This document shows, in pieces, positions 25,184-33,275 of a stretch of 64,000 nt of DNA (position 1 is its first letter; each line of letters begins with the position of its first letter). The stretch is from Actinomadura mexicana. GTDB lineage: Bacteria; Actinomycetota; Actinomycetes; Streptosporangiales; Streptosporangiaceae. Where the stretch lies: positions 1 through 64,000 of the forward strand of contig NZ_FZNP01000007.1 in the NCBI RefSeq assembly GCF_900188105.1, read 5' to 3'. The notes under the pieces were generated by a model. It was not told where the DNA came from. It did no database searches and worked only from the letters and a program-made list of their open reading frames with translations. The position numbers and the translations under genes are program-made.

Positions 25184-25393
25184 TCACACCGGCACCCCGA
25201 TCGCCAACTTGCAGCAGACCGGTTTCCCGCAGGCCAGCCACCCGCCGACCATGTCCAGCAGCCGCGGCTCACCGCAGTCGGGGTAGGGCAGGTCCGGGCA
25301 CGGCACCTCCGGTACCGCGGGTGTCTCGGTCAGCGCGCCGAGCCGCGGACCGGTGAGCGGCGGGACGATGGAGGGGCCGGGGGAGACGGTCAT
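25184..25393 (-). CDS. Small cysteine-rich hypothetical protein
   Basis: A 69-residue protein starting at ATG 25391-25393 with GGAGCGGAG upstream. Cysteines cluster as CPDLPYPDC and CGKPVCCK, suggesting a metal-binding knuckle. It lies 47 bp after the zinc-finger/coiled-coil gene on the same strand, so co-transcription is likely. No family is recognised; it may be an accessory protein of the integrase-bearing module. Confidence 0.5.
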   Translation of the reverse strand: MTVSPGPSIVPPLTGPRLGALTETPAVPEVPCPDLPYPDCGEPRLLDMVGGWLACGKPVCCKLAIGVPV

Positions 25394-25440
25394 CGAATCT
25401 CCGCTCCTCCGCCGCGCGGGTACAGGGGGGTAGGCAGCCA

Positions 25441-26634
25441 TCATTGGTCGCCGCGGGCCGCGCGCGCGGCTTGTTCGGCGGCGTGCTCGGCGGTCTGGGC
25501 GCGCTGCTCGGCGGTGGCCGCGCGTTCGCGCTGCGTGCGGGCCTCGGCGCGCGCCTCCTCCAGCTGGCGCCGCACCTCGGCCATCGCCGCGTCGGCGGCC
25601 GCGCGGGCGGCCTGCACCTCGGCGCGGGCCCGCTCGGCGTCCTCGCGAGCCGCGGTGGCGGTTGCGGCGTGCTCCTTGGCCGCGCGGTCGCTGCGCGCGG
25701 CGCTGTCCCGCGCGGTCCGTTCTTGCCGGTGGGCGTCGGCGAGCTGGTCGCGGGTCTTCGACAGGGCCGCCTCGGCGGCGTCGGCGCGGTCGGTGGCGGC
25801 GGCGTGCCGCGTCTGTTCCTCGGCGAGCTGCGCGCGTGCGGCCTGCAGCTCCTCCAGCAGGCTCGTGGTCTCCTGGTGCGCGGCGTCCAGTCGCGCGGCG
25901 GTATCGGCGCGGGCCTGCTCGGCGTCGGCGGCCTGCTGCTGGGCGACCTCGCGCAGGTGCCGTTCCGCGGCGGCCTCCTGCTCGGCGACCTGCTGGGCGC
26001 GCTGGGCCTGCCCCGCCTGCCGCCACGCCCGCTCGGCGTCGGCGCGCGCGTCGGCGACCTGCTCGCGCGCGTCCCGGCGCGCGTCGGCGACCTTGTCGTC
26101 CCGGTCGGCGCGCGCGGCCTTCGCCGCGGCGTCGGCCTCGTCGGCGCGGTCCTCGGCGAGCTTGGCGCGGGTCTCGGCTTCGTCTGTGTGGCGGCGCGCG
26201 GTCTGCACCTCGCGGCGCGCCTGCTCGGCCTGGTCGGTCGCTTCGGCGACCGCGCCGTTCAGCAGCTCGGTGAGCACGCCGGTGCGCTCTTCGAACGCGG
26301 CGAGCAGCTGGCCGAGTTGTGCCGTCTCGCCGCGCAGCGTCCGCACGGGCGCGAGCTCGGCGGCCTCGGCCTTGCGACCGGCCTTGTGGTGCGCGGTGCG
26401 GTGCGCGGGGCTGCAGTATTCGGCGTCGCGGCGTACGCCGCGGGGGATCGGCCGGCCGCAGTGCTTGCAGGGGCGGCGCCCGGCGCCCCGGGTGGTCTCG
26501 GCGCGCTGGGCGATCGCGTCGGCGGACAGGTCGTCCTCGGCCACCGGGCCGTCCAGTAGCGCTGCGGCGTCGAACGCTTCCGCCAGGGGCGGCTCAGCCT
26601 GCTCGACGGCGGGGTCGTCGTGGTCATCCGGCAT
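25441..26634 (-). CDS. Zinc-finger/long coiled-coil protein (KfrA-like architecture)
   Basis: A 397-residue protein with a unique layout. An acidic N-terminus of about 45 residues is followed by a zinc-finger-like segment (CKHCGRPIPRGVRRDAEYC, then SPAHRTAHHKAGRK) near residues 55-88. Then comes an almost uninterrupted Ala/Glu/Arg/Gln-rich coiled coil from about 120 to the end. This resembles plasmid KfrA proteins (N-terminal DNA-binding head plus long coiled-coil tail), but the head here is a zinc knuckle instead of an HTH. It is divergent from the integrase; its promoter carries a 13-bp inverted repeat. A role in segregation, nucleoid organisation or control of the integrase is inference. 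Confidence 0.75.
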   Translation of the reverse strand: MPDDHDDPAVEQAEPPLAEAFDAAALLDGPVAEDDLSADAIAQRAETTRGAGRRPCKHCGRPIPRGVRRDAEYCSPAHRTAHHKAGRKAEAAELAPVRTLRGETAQLGQLLAAFEERTGVLTELLNGAVAEATDQAEQARREVQTARRHTDEAETRAKLAEDRADEADAAAKAARADRDDKVADARRDAREQVADARADAERAWRQAGQAQRAQQVAEQEAAAERHLREVAQQQAADAEQARADTAARLDAAHQETTSLLEELQAARAQLAEEQTRHAAATDRADAAEAALSKTRDQLADAHRQERTARDSAARSDRAAKEHAATATAAREDAERARAEVQAARAAADAAMAEVRRQLEEARAEARTQRERAATAEQRAQTAEHAAEQAARAARGDQ

Positions 26635-26651
26635 GGATCCAGCCTAACAGT

Positions 26652-26696
26652 CGTTCCGTTCCGTAGCTGAAACGGATAGAGAAACGGAACGGAACG
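26652..26696. promoter_or_regulatory. Inverted repeat upstream of the coiled-coil gene
   Basis: CGTTCCGTTCCGT (26652-26664) is repeated in perfect inverted orientation as ACGGAACGGAACG (26684-26696), 19 bp apart. Each arm contains tandem copies of the pentamer GGAAC/GTTCC. It begins 18 bp upstream of the minus-strand start, a position suited to autoregulation. Confidence 0.65.
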
Positions 26697-26754
26697 GATC
26701 CTGAACATCTCAGAAGACATCACACAATGCTGATTGTGCGAAGGCTCGTTCTGT

Positions 26755-26870
26755 GCGAAGCTGACAGCGACCTGCCCTGGCGTCCTGGCTCAGTCGGCCT
26801 GATGCCCCGGCTCGCCGAAGCTGATGTGAACGGAGTACACCCTGGGATGGCTGGCTCAGCGAAGCTGATG
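26755..26870 (+). repeat. Direct repeats with core CGAAGCTGATG
   Basis: CGAAGCTGA occurs at 26756, 26816 and 26860; the latter two continue as CGAAGCTGATG. A related unit, GGCTCAGTCGGCCTGATGCC, lies near 26787 and matches the third unit around 26853 except for its centre. The array lies between divergent genes and immediately precedes the integrase, as expected of arm-type integrase sites or iterons. Confidence 0.55.
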
Positions 26871-27031
26871 CCGTGCTGCGGAAACTCCGCGTTCGGAGCG
26901 CTGCGGGCGGCGTGGGCGCGCGCCGGGTACCCGATCCCGCTCGGCGGTGGCCACCGCGCGCCGGGCGGCGTGCACGACGCGCGGGCGGTCCCGCAGCGGC
27001 TCGCGCACGCGCCCGGTCCGGATGAGGGGCC

Positions 27032-28300
27032 ATGACGGGCATCAAGCCCGCGGGCGGACCGGCCGGGGGCGGTGAGGGAGCACTGGAGCCCACCGTGATT
27101 CACCCGGCCGGGTTCGTCCCGCCTGGCGCGCCCTCCTCCCCAACGGCGTCACCAGAGCCGTTTCAAACCTCACCAGCATCCGCCCGGGATCCAGGTCCAG
27201 GCGCGCCGGCCCGGGAGGGTCTCTGGCAGGGGCGTGGTCGACGCCGACCGCCGTTGCCGGCGCCGCGGCTGGTCACGGTGGGGGACATTCCCGGGCTGTC
27301 GCCCCGGCGTCGCCGCGGCGAGGGGGAGGTCCCAGCCGCGAACGTCGACCTGGTCGACCGGCTACCGCGGCCGCCGGCCGGGCAGGAGTGGCCGACCGTC
27401 GCGGCGTGGCTGCAGTCCCGCAACACCGTCGCCACCCGCCGCGGCTACCTGCACTGCCTGACGGCGTTCCTGCGGTGGCTGGAGTTCGCGGTGCCCGGCG
27501 CCGGGTTGTGGGAGGTCACCGAGGATGTCCTGGTCGCCTACAAGGACCAGATCCTCACCGGCACCGGTCACGCCGCGCAGTTGCTGAAGGGCGGGCGCCC
27601 GCTCGGAGCGGCCACCGCCGCGCAGCGCATCTCGGCGCTGCGGTCGCTGTACGCCTACGCGTTGCGCCGGCACGTCATCGACTACGACCCGGCAGTGTTC
27701 GTCGACCCGCCGGAGACGCCCAGGATCGGGATGACGCCCGCGTTGGCGGAGCACGAGGCCACCGACCTGATGGCAGGCGCCGAGGCGATCGCCGGCGACC
27801 GCCCCCTGGACGCCGCCGCGGTCGCGCTGCTGTTGAACATCGGGCTGCGCACCGGGGAACTCGAGGCCATGCCGGTGTCGGCGTTCACCTGGGACGGGGG
27901 GCATTTCGTCGCCCGGTTCCGGGTCAAAGGCGGAAAGGTCCTCCCGGTGCCGGTCGTGCCTCGGGTGCGGCTCCTGGTCGAGCCGCTCCTGCACGGCCGC
28001 GCCGACCACGAGTTCCTGCTGCAGCACCCCGACGGGCGGCCGTGGAACCGGGGCCGGGTCACCACCGCGCTGCGCCGCGCCGCCCGCGCCGTCGACCTTC
28101 GCCCGGGGCAGTTGACCCCGCACGTACTTCGCGCGACCGTCGTCACGCTGCTCAGCGCCGCCGGCGTCCCCCCGAACAAGATCCAAGAGTTGACCGGGCA
28201 CGCGTCCCTGGCCACGCTTCAGCGCTACGACCACGCCGGGGTCCAAATGGACGGGCACGCCGCCTACCTGGCCAGCGGCCTGCTGTCCCGCCACCGGTGA
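27032..28300 (+). CDS. Tyrosine-type site-specific recombinase/integrase
   Basis: A 422-residue XerC/D-like integrase with all catalytic residues: Arg in NIGLRTGELEAM, Lys in RVKGGKVLPVP, His-x-x-Arg in LTPHVLRATVV, His in ELTGHASLATL and the nucleophile Tyr in QRYDHAG. A SAM-like core-binding domain spans about 110-220 (PTVAAWLQSRNTVATRRGYL). The first 100 residues are Pro/Gly-rich and atypical. ATG 27032 has AGGGG upstream. It is the only intact recombinase in the window and could act on the repeats at 26.75-26.87 kb. Confidence 0.88.
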   Translation: MTGIKPAGGPAGGGEGALEPTVIHPAGFVPPGAPSSPTASPEPFQTSPASARDPGPGAPAREGLWQGRGRRRPPLPAPRLVTVGDIPGLSPRRRRGEGEVPAANVDLVDRLPRPPAGQEWPTVAAWLQSRNTVATRRGYLHCLTAFLRWLEFAVPGAGLWEVTEDVLVAYKDQILTGTGHAAQLLKGGRPLGAATAAQRISALRSLYAYALRRHVIDYDPAVFVDPPETPRIGMTPALAEHEATDLMAGAEAIAGDRPLDAAAVALLLNIGLRTGELEAMPVSAFTWDGGHFVARFRVKGGKVLPVPVVPRVRLLVEPLLHGRADHEFLLQHPDGRPWNRGRVTTALRRAARAVDLRPGQLTPHVLRATVVTLLSAAGVPPNKIQELTGHASLATLQRYDHAGVQMDGHAAYLASGLLSRHR

Positions 28301-28738
28301 GGAGTTCACCTGCCCCACGCCCCCGTCCGGCCCGGCCGATGAACTCCGGTTCTGGCTGGTCGGCTTGCCGTAATCGACCCGGAAGCTGAACGAATGGGCG
28401 ATTACCGGAGCGGGTGTTTGTTCGGAGACGAGATGGCTGAGGGCGGCTGTGCGGAGTCTGCCCCGTCATGAAGCCACGCTGGCGTAGTCGTTCTCGCAAA
28501 TGCCGGGGTCGGGGGCTGGCAGCACGCCCGAGGCTGCAGCCTTGGGCGTCGGGTTCTAGGAATCCCTCGGCGAAGTCGATCGCGTCTTTTTGACGTTGTG
28601 GTCGAGCTGAGCAGGTGAGTGGTGCCCAGCGATCGGCGGCTGACTTAGGACCGGGTGAGGGCGAGGGGGGACCTACACTTCGCGGAGGTCTGCTCACCGA
28701 CGGAGACGCGGGCAATAACGCGCTGCGTGGGGATGGCT
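28301..28738. other. Spacer between the integrase and the second DUF1330 block
   Basis: No supported gene. A minus-strand patch near 28580-28520 (KDAIDFAEGFLEPDAQGCSL) has weak coding character. If the integrase module has a right end, it should lie here, but I found no clear attachment-site repeat by eye. Confidence 0.4.
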
Positions 28739-29203
28739 GGGCCCGCCGGTCAGTCGATGCCTTCGATGATGCGGAAGTCGCGCTCGAAGCCGTGGGGGAG
28801 GGCCACCAGCGCCTTCTGGTATGCCTCGCTCTGGTATGCCGCGACCGCCTGTTCGAAGCTGTCGAACTCGATCAGAACGACGCGTTGCGTGATTCCGGTC
28901 TCGTGGGCGACGACTCGACCGCCACGGGACAGGGTCCGCCCGCCCGCAGCCCGGACAGCCTGACCCGCCAGCTTGTTGTAGGCAGTCAGCGTCTCAGGGT
29001 CGGAAATGGTGGGGTAGACACTGACCCAGTAGCCCTTCGCCATGCAAACCTCCTGTGTTCGGCCGGACACGTCCGACTTCGAATTGACGCTCAGATTGCT
29101 CGATCCCGGCGACCGAGCACCGGGCGTTTGTGAGGGCGTGCTGATACGGCCCGGTTCGGCTCTGTCACCCGCGGCTGCCGGCCCGCGTCCCGGCGAAGTC
29201 TTC
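28739..29203. repeat. 465-bp direct repeat, copy 2
   Basis: Offset exactly 18,588 bp from copy 1 with a single C/G mismatch. The left boundary is at GGGCCCGCCGG and the right boundary at GGCGAAGTCTTC. Left and right flanks are unrelated to those of copy 1. Confidence 0.9.
28750..29043 (-). CDS. DUF1330 domain-containing protein (copy 2)
   Basis: A 97-residue protein identical to the product at 10162-10455 except for His replacing Asp in the segment ALVALPHGFERDF. The same ATG and AGGAGG RBS are duplicated. Here the divergent neighbour is a MarR regulator at 29338 instead of HxlR, so the two copies may be regulated differently. Confidence 0.85.
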   Translation of the reverse strand: MAKGYWVSVYPTISDPETLTAYNKLAGQAVRAAGGRTLSRGGRVVAHETGITQRVVLIEFDSFEQAVAAYQSEAYQKALVALPHGFERDFRIIEGID

Positions 29204-29302
29204 GGCAGGGGGCCGCGGCGCACGGCGTCCGCCATGGCGCCGACGGCGACCGCCGTCTGGTGCGCCGGGTGCGGGGCTGGCACGGCGTTCGGGGAGAGAT
29301 GT

Positions 29303-29328
29303 ATAAAATATTAATATAAATATTGTAT
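29303..29328. promoter_or_regulatory. AT-rich palindromic operator upstream of marR-MFS
   Basis: AATATTAATATAAATATT (29307-29324) is palindromic at 16 of 18 positions and sits in a 26-bp imperfect dyad. In a genome this GC-rich such an A/T island stands out. It ends 9 bp before the MarR ATG, so it would cover the -10 region or transcript start, typical of MarR autorepression. Confidence 0.7.
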
Positions 29329-29337
29329 GCTCACGAC

Positions 29338-29796
29338 ATGAGCCGTCAAGACGCCACTGGTGGCGCTTCCACTGCGATCGGGTCGGCCCTCTACGGGCTG
29401 GCCACCAGGGCTGTGAGACGCCTCCCGCGCGATATGAGCATCACGTCCGCCGCCACCCTGGCCACCCTGCACAGGACCGGCCCGCGACGCATCACCGATC
29501 TGGCCGTGATCGAGGGTGTCACCCAGCCCGCGATGACCGTGCTGGTCCGGGTGATGGAGGAGTCCGGACTGGTCGAGCGGAGGGGCGACGCGTCCGACAA
29601 GCGGGTCACGCTGGTGTGTCTGACCGAGGCCGGCGCGTCGTACGTTCGGACGCGGCGCCAGGCGGGCGTCGATGCGTTCGCGCGGCTGATCGACGAACTC
29701 GCCGACGACGAGGTCGAGGCCCTGATGGCGGCGCTTCCGGCGCTGGCGCACCTGGCGGAGCTCGAGAGCCAGGACCGCGAAGGGCCGAAGCGGTGA
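29338..29796 (+). CDS. MarR-family regulator
   Basis: A 152-residue winged-helix MarR protein: ITDLAVIEGVTQPAMTVLVR (recognition helix), VMEESGLVERRGDASDKR (wing with the conserved DxR) and VTLVCLTEAG. Its TGA overlaps the GTG start of the MFS transporter (GTGA), so the two are translationally coupled. The AT-rich dyad immediately upstream is its likely operator. It probably represses its own operon until the exported compound binds. Confidence 0.88.
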   Translation: MSRQDATGGASTAIGSALYGLATRAVRRLPRDMSITSAATLATLHRTGPRRITDLAVIEGVTQPAMTVLVRVMEESGLVERRGDASDKRVTLVCLTEAGASYVRTRRQAGVDAFARLIDELADDEVEALMAALPALAHLAELESQDREGPKR

Positions 29797-31241
29797 CGGG
29801 GCGCACCCCGGAGCGCTCCGAGGCGCGGCTGCTGGTCCCCGCCCTGATGTTCATCGCCCTGGTCGTGGCGGTGGTCGCCAGCCTCGGGACGCCGCTGATC
29901 ACCAGTGTGGCGACCACGTTCCACGTCTCGCTCGACAGCGCGCAGTGGACGCTGACCATCGCCTTGCTCAGCGGCGCCGTCGCCACGCCCGTCCTCGGCC
30001 GGCTCGGAGCGGGCCCGCACCGACGGGCCACGATCCTCGCCACGCTGGCGATCGTCGTCGTCGGCAGTGCGCTGACCGTGCTGCCGCTGCCGTTCGCGGG
30101 GCTGCTCATCGGCAGGGCGGCCCAAGGCGTCGGGCTCGGTCTGACGGCGCTGATGATGGGCGTGGCCCGGGACCATCTTCCCGAGGAGCGCAGCACGGCG
30201 GCGATCGCCCTGATCTCGGTGGTCTCGATCATCGGCGCCGGCGTCGGCTACCCGCTCACCGCACTGCTCGCCGAGCTCGGCGGCGTACGGGCCGCCTACG
30301 GCTTCGGTCTGTTCGTCACCGCTGTCGCCTTCCTGACCGCGTGGCGTTCCATACCCGCGGCTCCCGAAGGCCGCTCCGCTCACGTGAACGTGGCGGGCGC
30401 GCTCGTCCTCGCGGGTGGACTGTTCCTCGTCCTGTTCCTGGCCGGCCAGCGGAGCCTGTGGAGCCGTCACCTCGCCGTGGCGGTGATCCTCGCCGTCGTC
30501 GCCGTGCTCCTGCTGTGCGTCTGGACCGCCTCCGAGCTGCGCAGCAAGGCGCCCCTGGTCGATGTCCGGGCGGTACGGCACCCGGCGGTCGCCGGAGCGA
30601 ACATCGCCATGTTCGTCGGCGGGAGCGGCATGTACCTCCTGCTCACGCTCATCACGCGGTACGCGCAGACGCCGCACAGCGCCGGCTACGGCTTCGGGCT
30701 GACCACCTTCGTCGCCGGGCTGGTCCTCGTCCCGTTCTCGGTGCTGGGGTTCGTCGCCGGCAAACTCACGCCCCGGGTTCGGACGCTGATCGACGCACCC
30801 GTGCTCCTGGCCGGCAGCGCCGTCATCGTCGGCGGCGGGTTCGTCCTCTTCGCCGCGGCCCGGTCGAACCTGGCCGAACTGCTCGTCGCGATGGGTGTGC
30901 TGGGCTTCGGTGTCGGCAGCTTCTCAGCCGCCATACCCGGCGTCATCCTGGCCGTCACGCCCAAGAGCGAGACGTCGAGCGCGATGAGCTTCAACTACGT
31001 CGTCCGCAGCGTCGGGTACTCCCTGGGCAGCGCGATAGGCGGCCTGGTCCTGGCCACTGGCACCGACACCGGTCATCTCTTCCCGAACGACCACGCCTAC
31101 ACCACCGCAGCGCTGGTCGGCATCGCCGCGATGGCGGTCACCGCCCTGACCGCCACCGCTCTCGCCCGCCAACGCCCGCCCGAGATCACCCCCACCGCGG
31201 CCACGGCCAGCGTGCCGAGTCAGGACCGATCGAGCCGGTGA
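29793..31241 (+). CDS. MFS multidrug-type efflux transporter (DHA2-like, 14 TMS)
   Basis: A 482-residue major facilitator with about 14 hydrophobic segments. LSGAVATPVLGRLGAGPHRR is the loop 2-3 motif A region and GRAAQGVGLGLTALMMGVAR the motif C-like region of DHA2 drug/H+ antiporters. The GTG start at 29793 overlaps the MarR stop. Co-transcription with MarR suggests substrate-inducible drug export. The stop codon lies inside a strong hairpin (31226-31254). Confidence 0.88.
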   Translation: MTGRTPERSEARLLVPALMFIALVVAVVASLGTPLITSVATTFHVSLDSAQWTLTIALLSGAVATPVLGRLGAGPHRRATILATLAIVVVGSALTVLPLPFAGLLIGRAAQGVGLGLTALMMGVARDHLPEERSTAAIALISVVSIIGAGVGYPLTALLAELGGVRAAYGFGLFVTAVAFLTAWRSIPAAPEGRSAHVNVAGALVLAGGLFLVLFLAGQRSLWSRHLAVAVILAVVAVLLLCVWTASELRSKAPLVDVRAVRHPAVAGANIAMFVGGSGMYLLLTLITRYAQTPHSAGYGFGLTTFVAGLVLVPFSVLGFVAGKLTPRVRTLIDAPVLLAGSAVIVGGGFVLFAAARSNLAELLVAMGVLGFGVGSFSAAIPGVILAVTPKSETSSAMSFNYVVRSVGYSLGSAIGGLVLATGTDTGHLFPNDHAYTTAALVGIAAMAVTALTATALARQRPPEITPTAATASVPSQDRSSR

Positions 31242-31254
31242 CCGGCTCGATCGG
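31226..31254 (+). terminator. Hairpin overlapping the MFS stop codon
   Basis: CCGATCGAGCCGGT (31226-31239) and ACCGGCTCGATCGG (31241-31254) form a perfect 14-bp stem around one base. The TGA stop is at the centre. No U-tract follows. It may terminate the operon, with ribosomes at the stop codon influencing folding. Confidence 0.6.
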
Positions 31255-31692
31255 AAGGGCGGCGGCCCCGTCGCCCTGGTCGGCGCCGAGGAGACATATC
31301 GACGATCGCCAGCACCAATGGCCTGCTGAGACGAGAGAACCAGGTGGACCACGACTCGGTCGCAGCATGCGCGGCCTTGCCTCGACCATGCCGGAACGAA
31401 CCACAGAGGCATGGCACTGCGGACCATCATCGGCGCGATCGATGGATCTGGAAATGACGGCTTCCGCCTGCGTTTCGCACACGGCTACGCTCGGCGCGAT
31501 GTCTCCGCCGCCGGTCCCATTGGTGGGGGCAGTTGGGATGCTGATCCGTCATCGTCGCCGTGGCGTTCACCCCGGCTCTCACAAATGGTCTTTATGCGAG
31601 CGCGAAGAGTGACGATCACTACGCATAGCCCGAAACGCCCGCCCGCCTGTGCCGTAGGTGGGTCTGGAACGCTCAGTGTTGACCGGAGGTTG
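31255..31692. other. Intergenic stretch
   Basis: No supported gene; only short frames with irregular third-position bias. It separates the MFS operon from the convergent epoxide hydrolase. Confidence 0.5.
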
Positions 31693-32856
31693 TCAGCGGA
31701 AGCGCCGGAAGAAGGCGCGGACGTCGGTGGTGAACAGGCCGGGTTGTTCCATTGCGGCGAAGTGGCCGCCGTGGGGGAGTTCGGACCAGTGGACGATGTT
31801 GTGGTCTTTTTCGGCGAGCCGGCGGACGGGGCGGGCGATGTCGGCGGCGAAGACGGCGATGCCGGTAGGAGTGGCGGAGCGACCGGTGGGCGTCACGCGC
31901 GAGGGGTGGGCCGCCTCCCAGTAGTGGCGGGCCGACGACCCGGCGGTCGAGGTCAGCCAGTACAGCATCACGTTGGTCAGCAGGCGGTCGCGGGAAACCG
32001 CGTCTTCGGGGGCTCGGGCGCTGTCGGTCCACTCCATGAACTTCTCGACGATCCAGGCGAGTTGTCCGATGGGGGAGTCGGTCAGTGCGTAGGCGAGTGT
32101 CTGCGGCCGGGTGCCCTGGATCTTGGCGTATCCCGACATCTCAGGCTCGGCCTGGAGCATCCGGTTCAGGCGTGCCCAGTCGTCGGTGGTGAGTTCGGCG
32201 GCTGCGGCGGGGTCGTCGGGTGGCAGGGTGAGCAAGGTGTTCAGATGGATCGCGGTCACTTGCTCGCAGGCCACGGCGGCCAGTTCCAAAGTGATCGCAT
32301 GCCCCCAGTCGCCGCCTTGCGCGCCGTAGCGGTGATAGCCGAGTCGCCGCATCAGTTCGGCCCAGGCGCGTGCGACCCGGTGGACGTCCCAGCCGGTGTC
32401 GGGGGTGGGTCCCGACAGGCTGTATCCCGGGATGGAGGGGATCACCAGGTCGAAGGCGTCGCCAGGTTCGGCGCCGTGCGAGCGGGGGTCGACGAGGGGG
32501 CCGATGACGTCGAGGAATTCGATGATGGACCCTGGCCAGCCGTGGGTGATCAGTAGCGGCATCGCGTCCGGCTCGGGGGACCGGATGTGCAGGAAGTGGA
32601 TGTCGGTACCGTCGATCGTGGTGATGAACTGAGGGAACCGGTTCAGCTCGGCTTCGTGCTCGCGCCAGTCGTAGCCGGTGCGCCAGTAGGCGGCCAGATC
32701 CTTGAGATACGCCAGCGGAACGCCCTGCGTCCAGTTCGGGACGGGGGCCTCGTCGGGCCACCGGGTGATGTCGAGGCGCGCGGCCAGGTCGTCAAGGGCG
32801 GCTTGAGGGATGTTGAGCTTGAACGGCCGGATCAGCGTTTGCGCTAGCACGGTCAT
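31693..32856 (-). CDS. Epoxide hydrolase family (EHN) alpha/beta hydrolase, second copy
   Basis: A 387-residue EHN-type hydrolase: EHN domain (LNIPQAALDDLAARLDITRW), oxyanion HGWPGSIIEFLDVI, nucleophile elbow AQGGDWGHAI with Asp, and catalytic His in LPHGGHFAAMEQP. It is closer to canonical members (GGDWG) than the protein at 5.6-6.8 kb. Its ATG overlaps the TGA of the upstream HTH gene (ATGA), so the two are co-translated. Predicted role: hydrolysis of an epoxide to a diol, perhaps detoxification. Confidence 0.88.
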   Translation of the reverse strand: MTVLAQTLIRPFKLNIPQAALDDLAARLDITRWPDEAPVPNWTQGVPLAYLKDLAAYWRTGYDWREHEAELNRFPQFITTIDGTDIHFLHIRSPEPDAMPLLITHGWPGSIIEFLDVIGPLVDPRSHGAEPGDAFDLVIPSIPGYSLSGPTPDTGWDVHRVARAWAELMRRLGYHRYGAQGGDWGHAITLELAAVACEQVTAIHLNTLLTLPPDDPAAAAELTTDDWARLNRMLQAEPEMSGYAKIQGTRPQTLAYALTDSPIGQLAWIVEKFMEWTDSARAPEDAVSRDRLLTNVMLYWLTSTAGSSARHYWEAAHPSRVTPTGRSATPTGIAVFAADIARPVRRLAEKDHNIVHWSELPHGGHFAAMEQPGLFTTDVRAFFRRFR

Positions 32857-33275
32857 ATCTCTTCCTTGTCGTCCGGTTCCCCCGCCAGAGCTCGTGCGAT
32901 CGTGACGTCGGTGTCATCCCAGCCCCAATGCCCGGGATCGTCCTGTCGCCTGGCCTGCTCGTCGATCCACCGGTTATGGGTCTCCCAGGCCGCCTGCTTG
33001 CTGGTCCCCAGGGCGGCGCCGATCTGGGCCCACGATGCTCCGGCCCGGCGTGCGGAGCGGACGGACAGTTGGCGGCCGTAGCCGGCCTTCCGTGCGATCA
33101 CCTCGCCGAGCGCGAGCATCTCCAGGGTTTCGGCGCGCGTCAGTGGGACCGCGTCGGTCGCGCCGTCGTCGTGGTCATCCGGTGCCGTGAGCGCATCGCG
33201 TGTCCTCAACGCCTCGTAGTGGGAGACCGCGGTCAGCAGCGTGAATTGACGTTCGAGGTCGTCGGGAGTCGCCAT
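32853..33275 (-). CDS. Helix-turn-helix DNA-binding protein coupled to the epoxide hydrolase
   Basis: A 140-residue acidic protein with a Homeodomain-like/sigma-70-region-4-type HTH: SVRSARRAGASWAQIGAALG followed by TSKQAAWETHNRWIDEQARR. Such short single-HTH proteins are common in actinomycetes and usually unnamed. The stop overlaps the hydrolase start. It may regulate the pair; no ligand domain is visible. An AT-rich patch near 33290-33310 (CTTGACGTCAAG) contains a short palindrome that could be its operator. Confidence 0.75.
   Translation of the reverse strand: MATPDDLERQFTLLTAVSHYEALRTRDALTAPDDHDDGATDAVPLTRAETLEMLALGEVIARKAGYGRQLSVRSARRAGASWAQIGAALGTSKQAAWETHNRWIDEQARRQDDPGHWGWDDTDVTIARALAGEPDDKEEI

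Noticed and set aside
25145..26647. A 500-codon plus-strand Ser/Ala/Arg-rich frame
   Set aside because: Antisense of the Ala/Glu/Arg coiled-coil gene; the repetitive GC-rich coding strand leaves long open frames on the other strand.
26727..27035. A 102-codon plus-strand frame whose stop overlaps the integrase start (ATGA)
   Set aside because: Although the overlap looks like coupling, the frame lies over the repeat array and has no family-like sequence or RBS; kept as control DNA.
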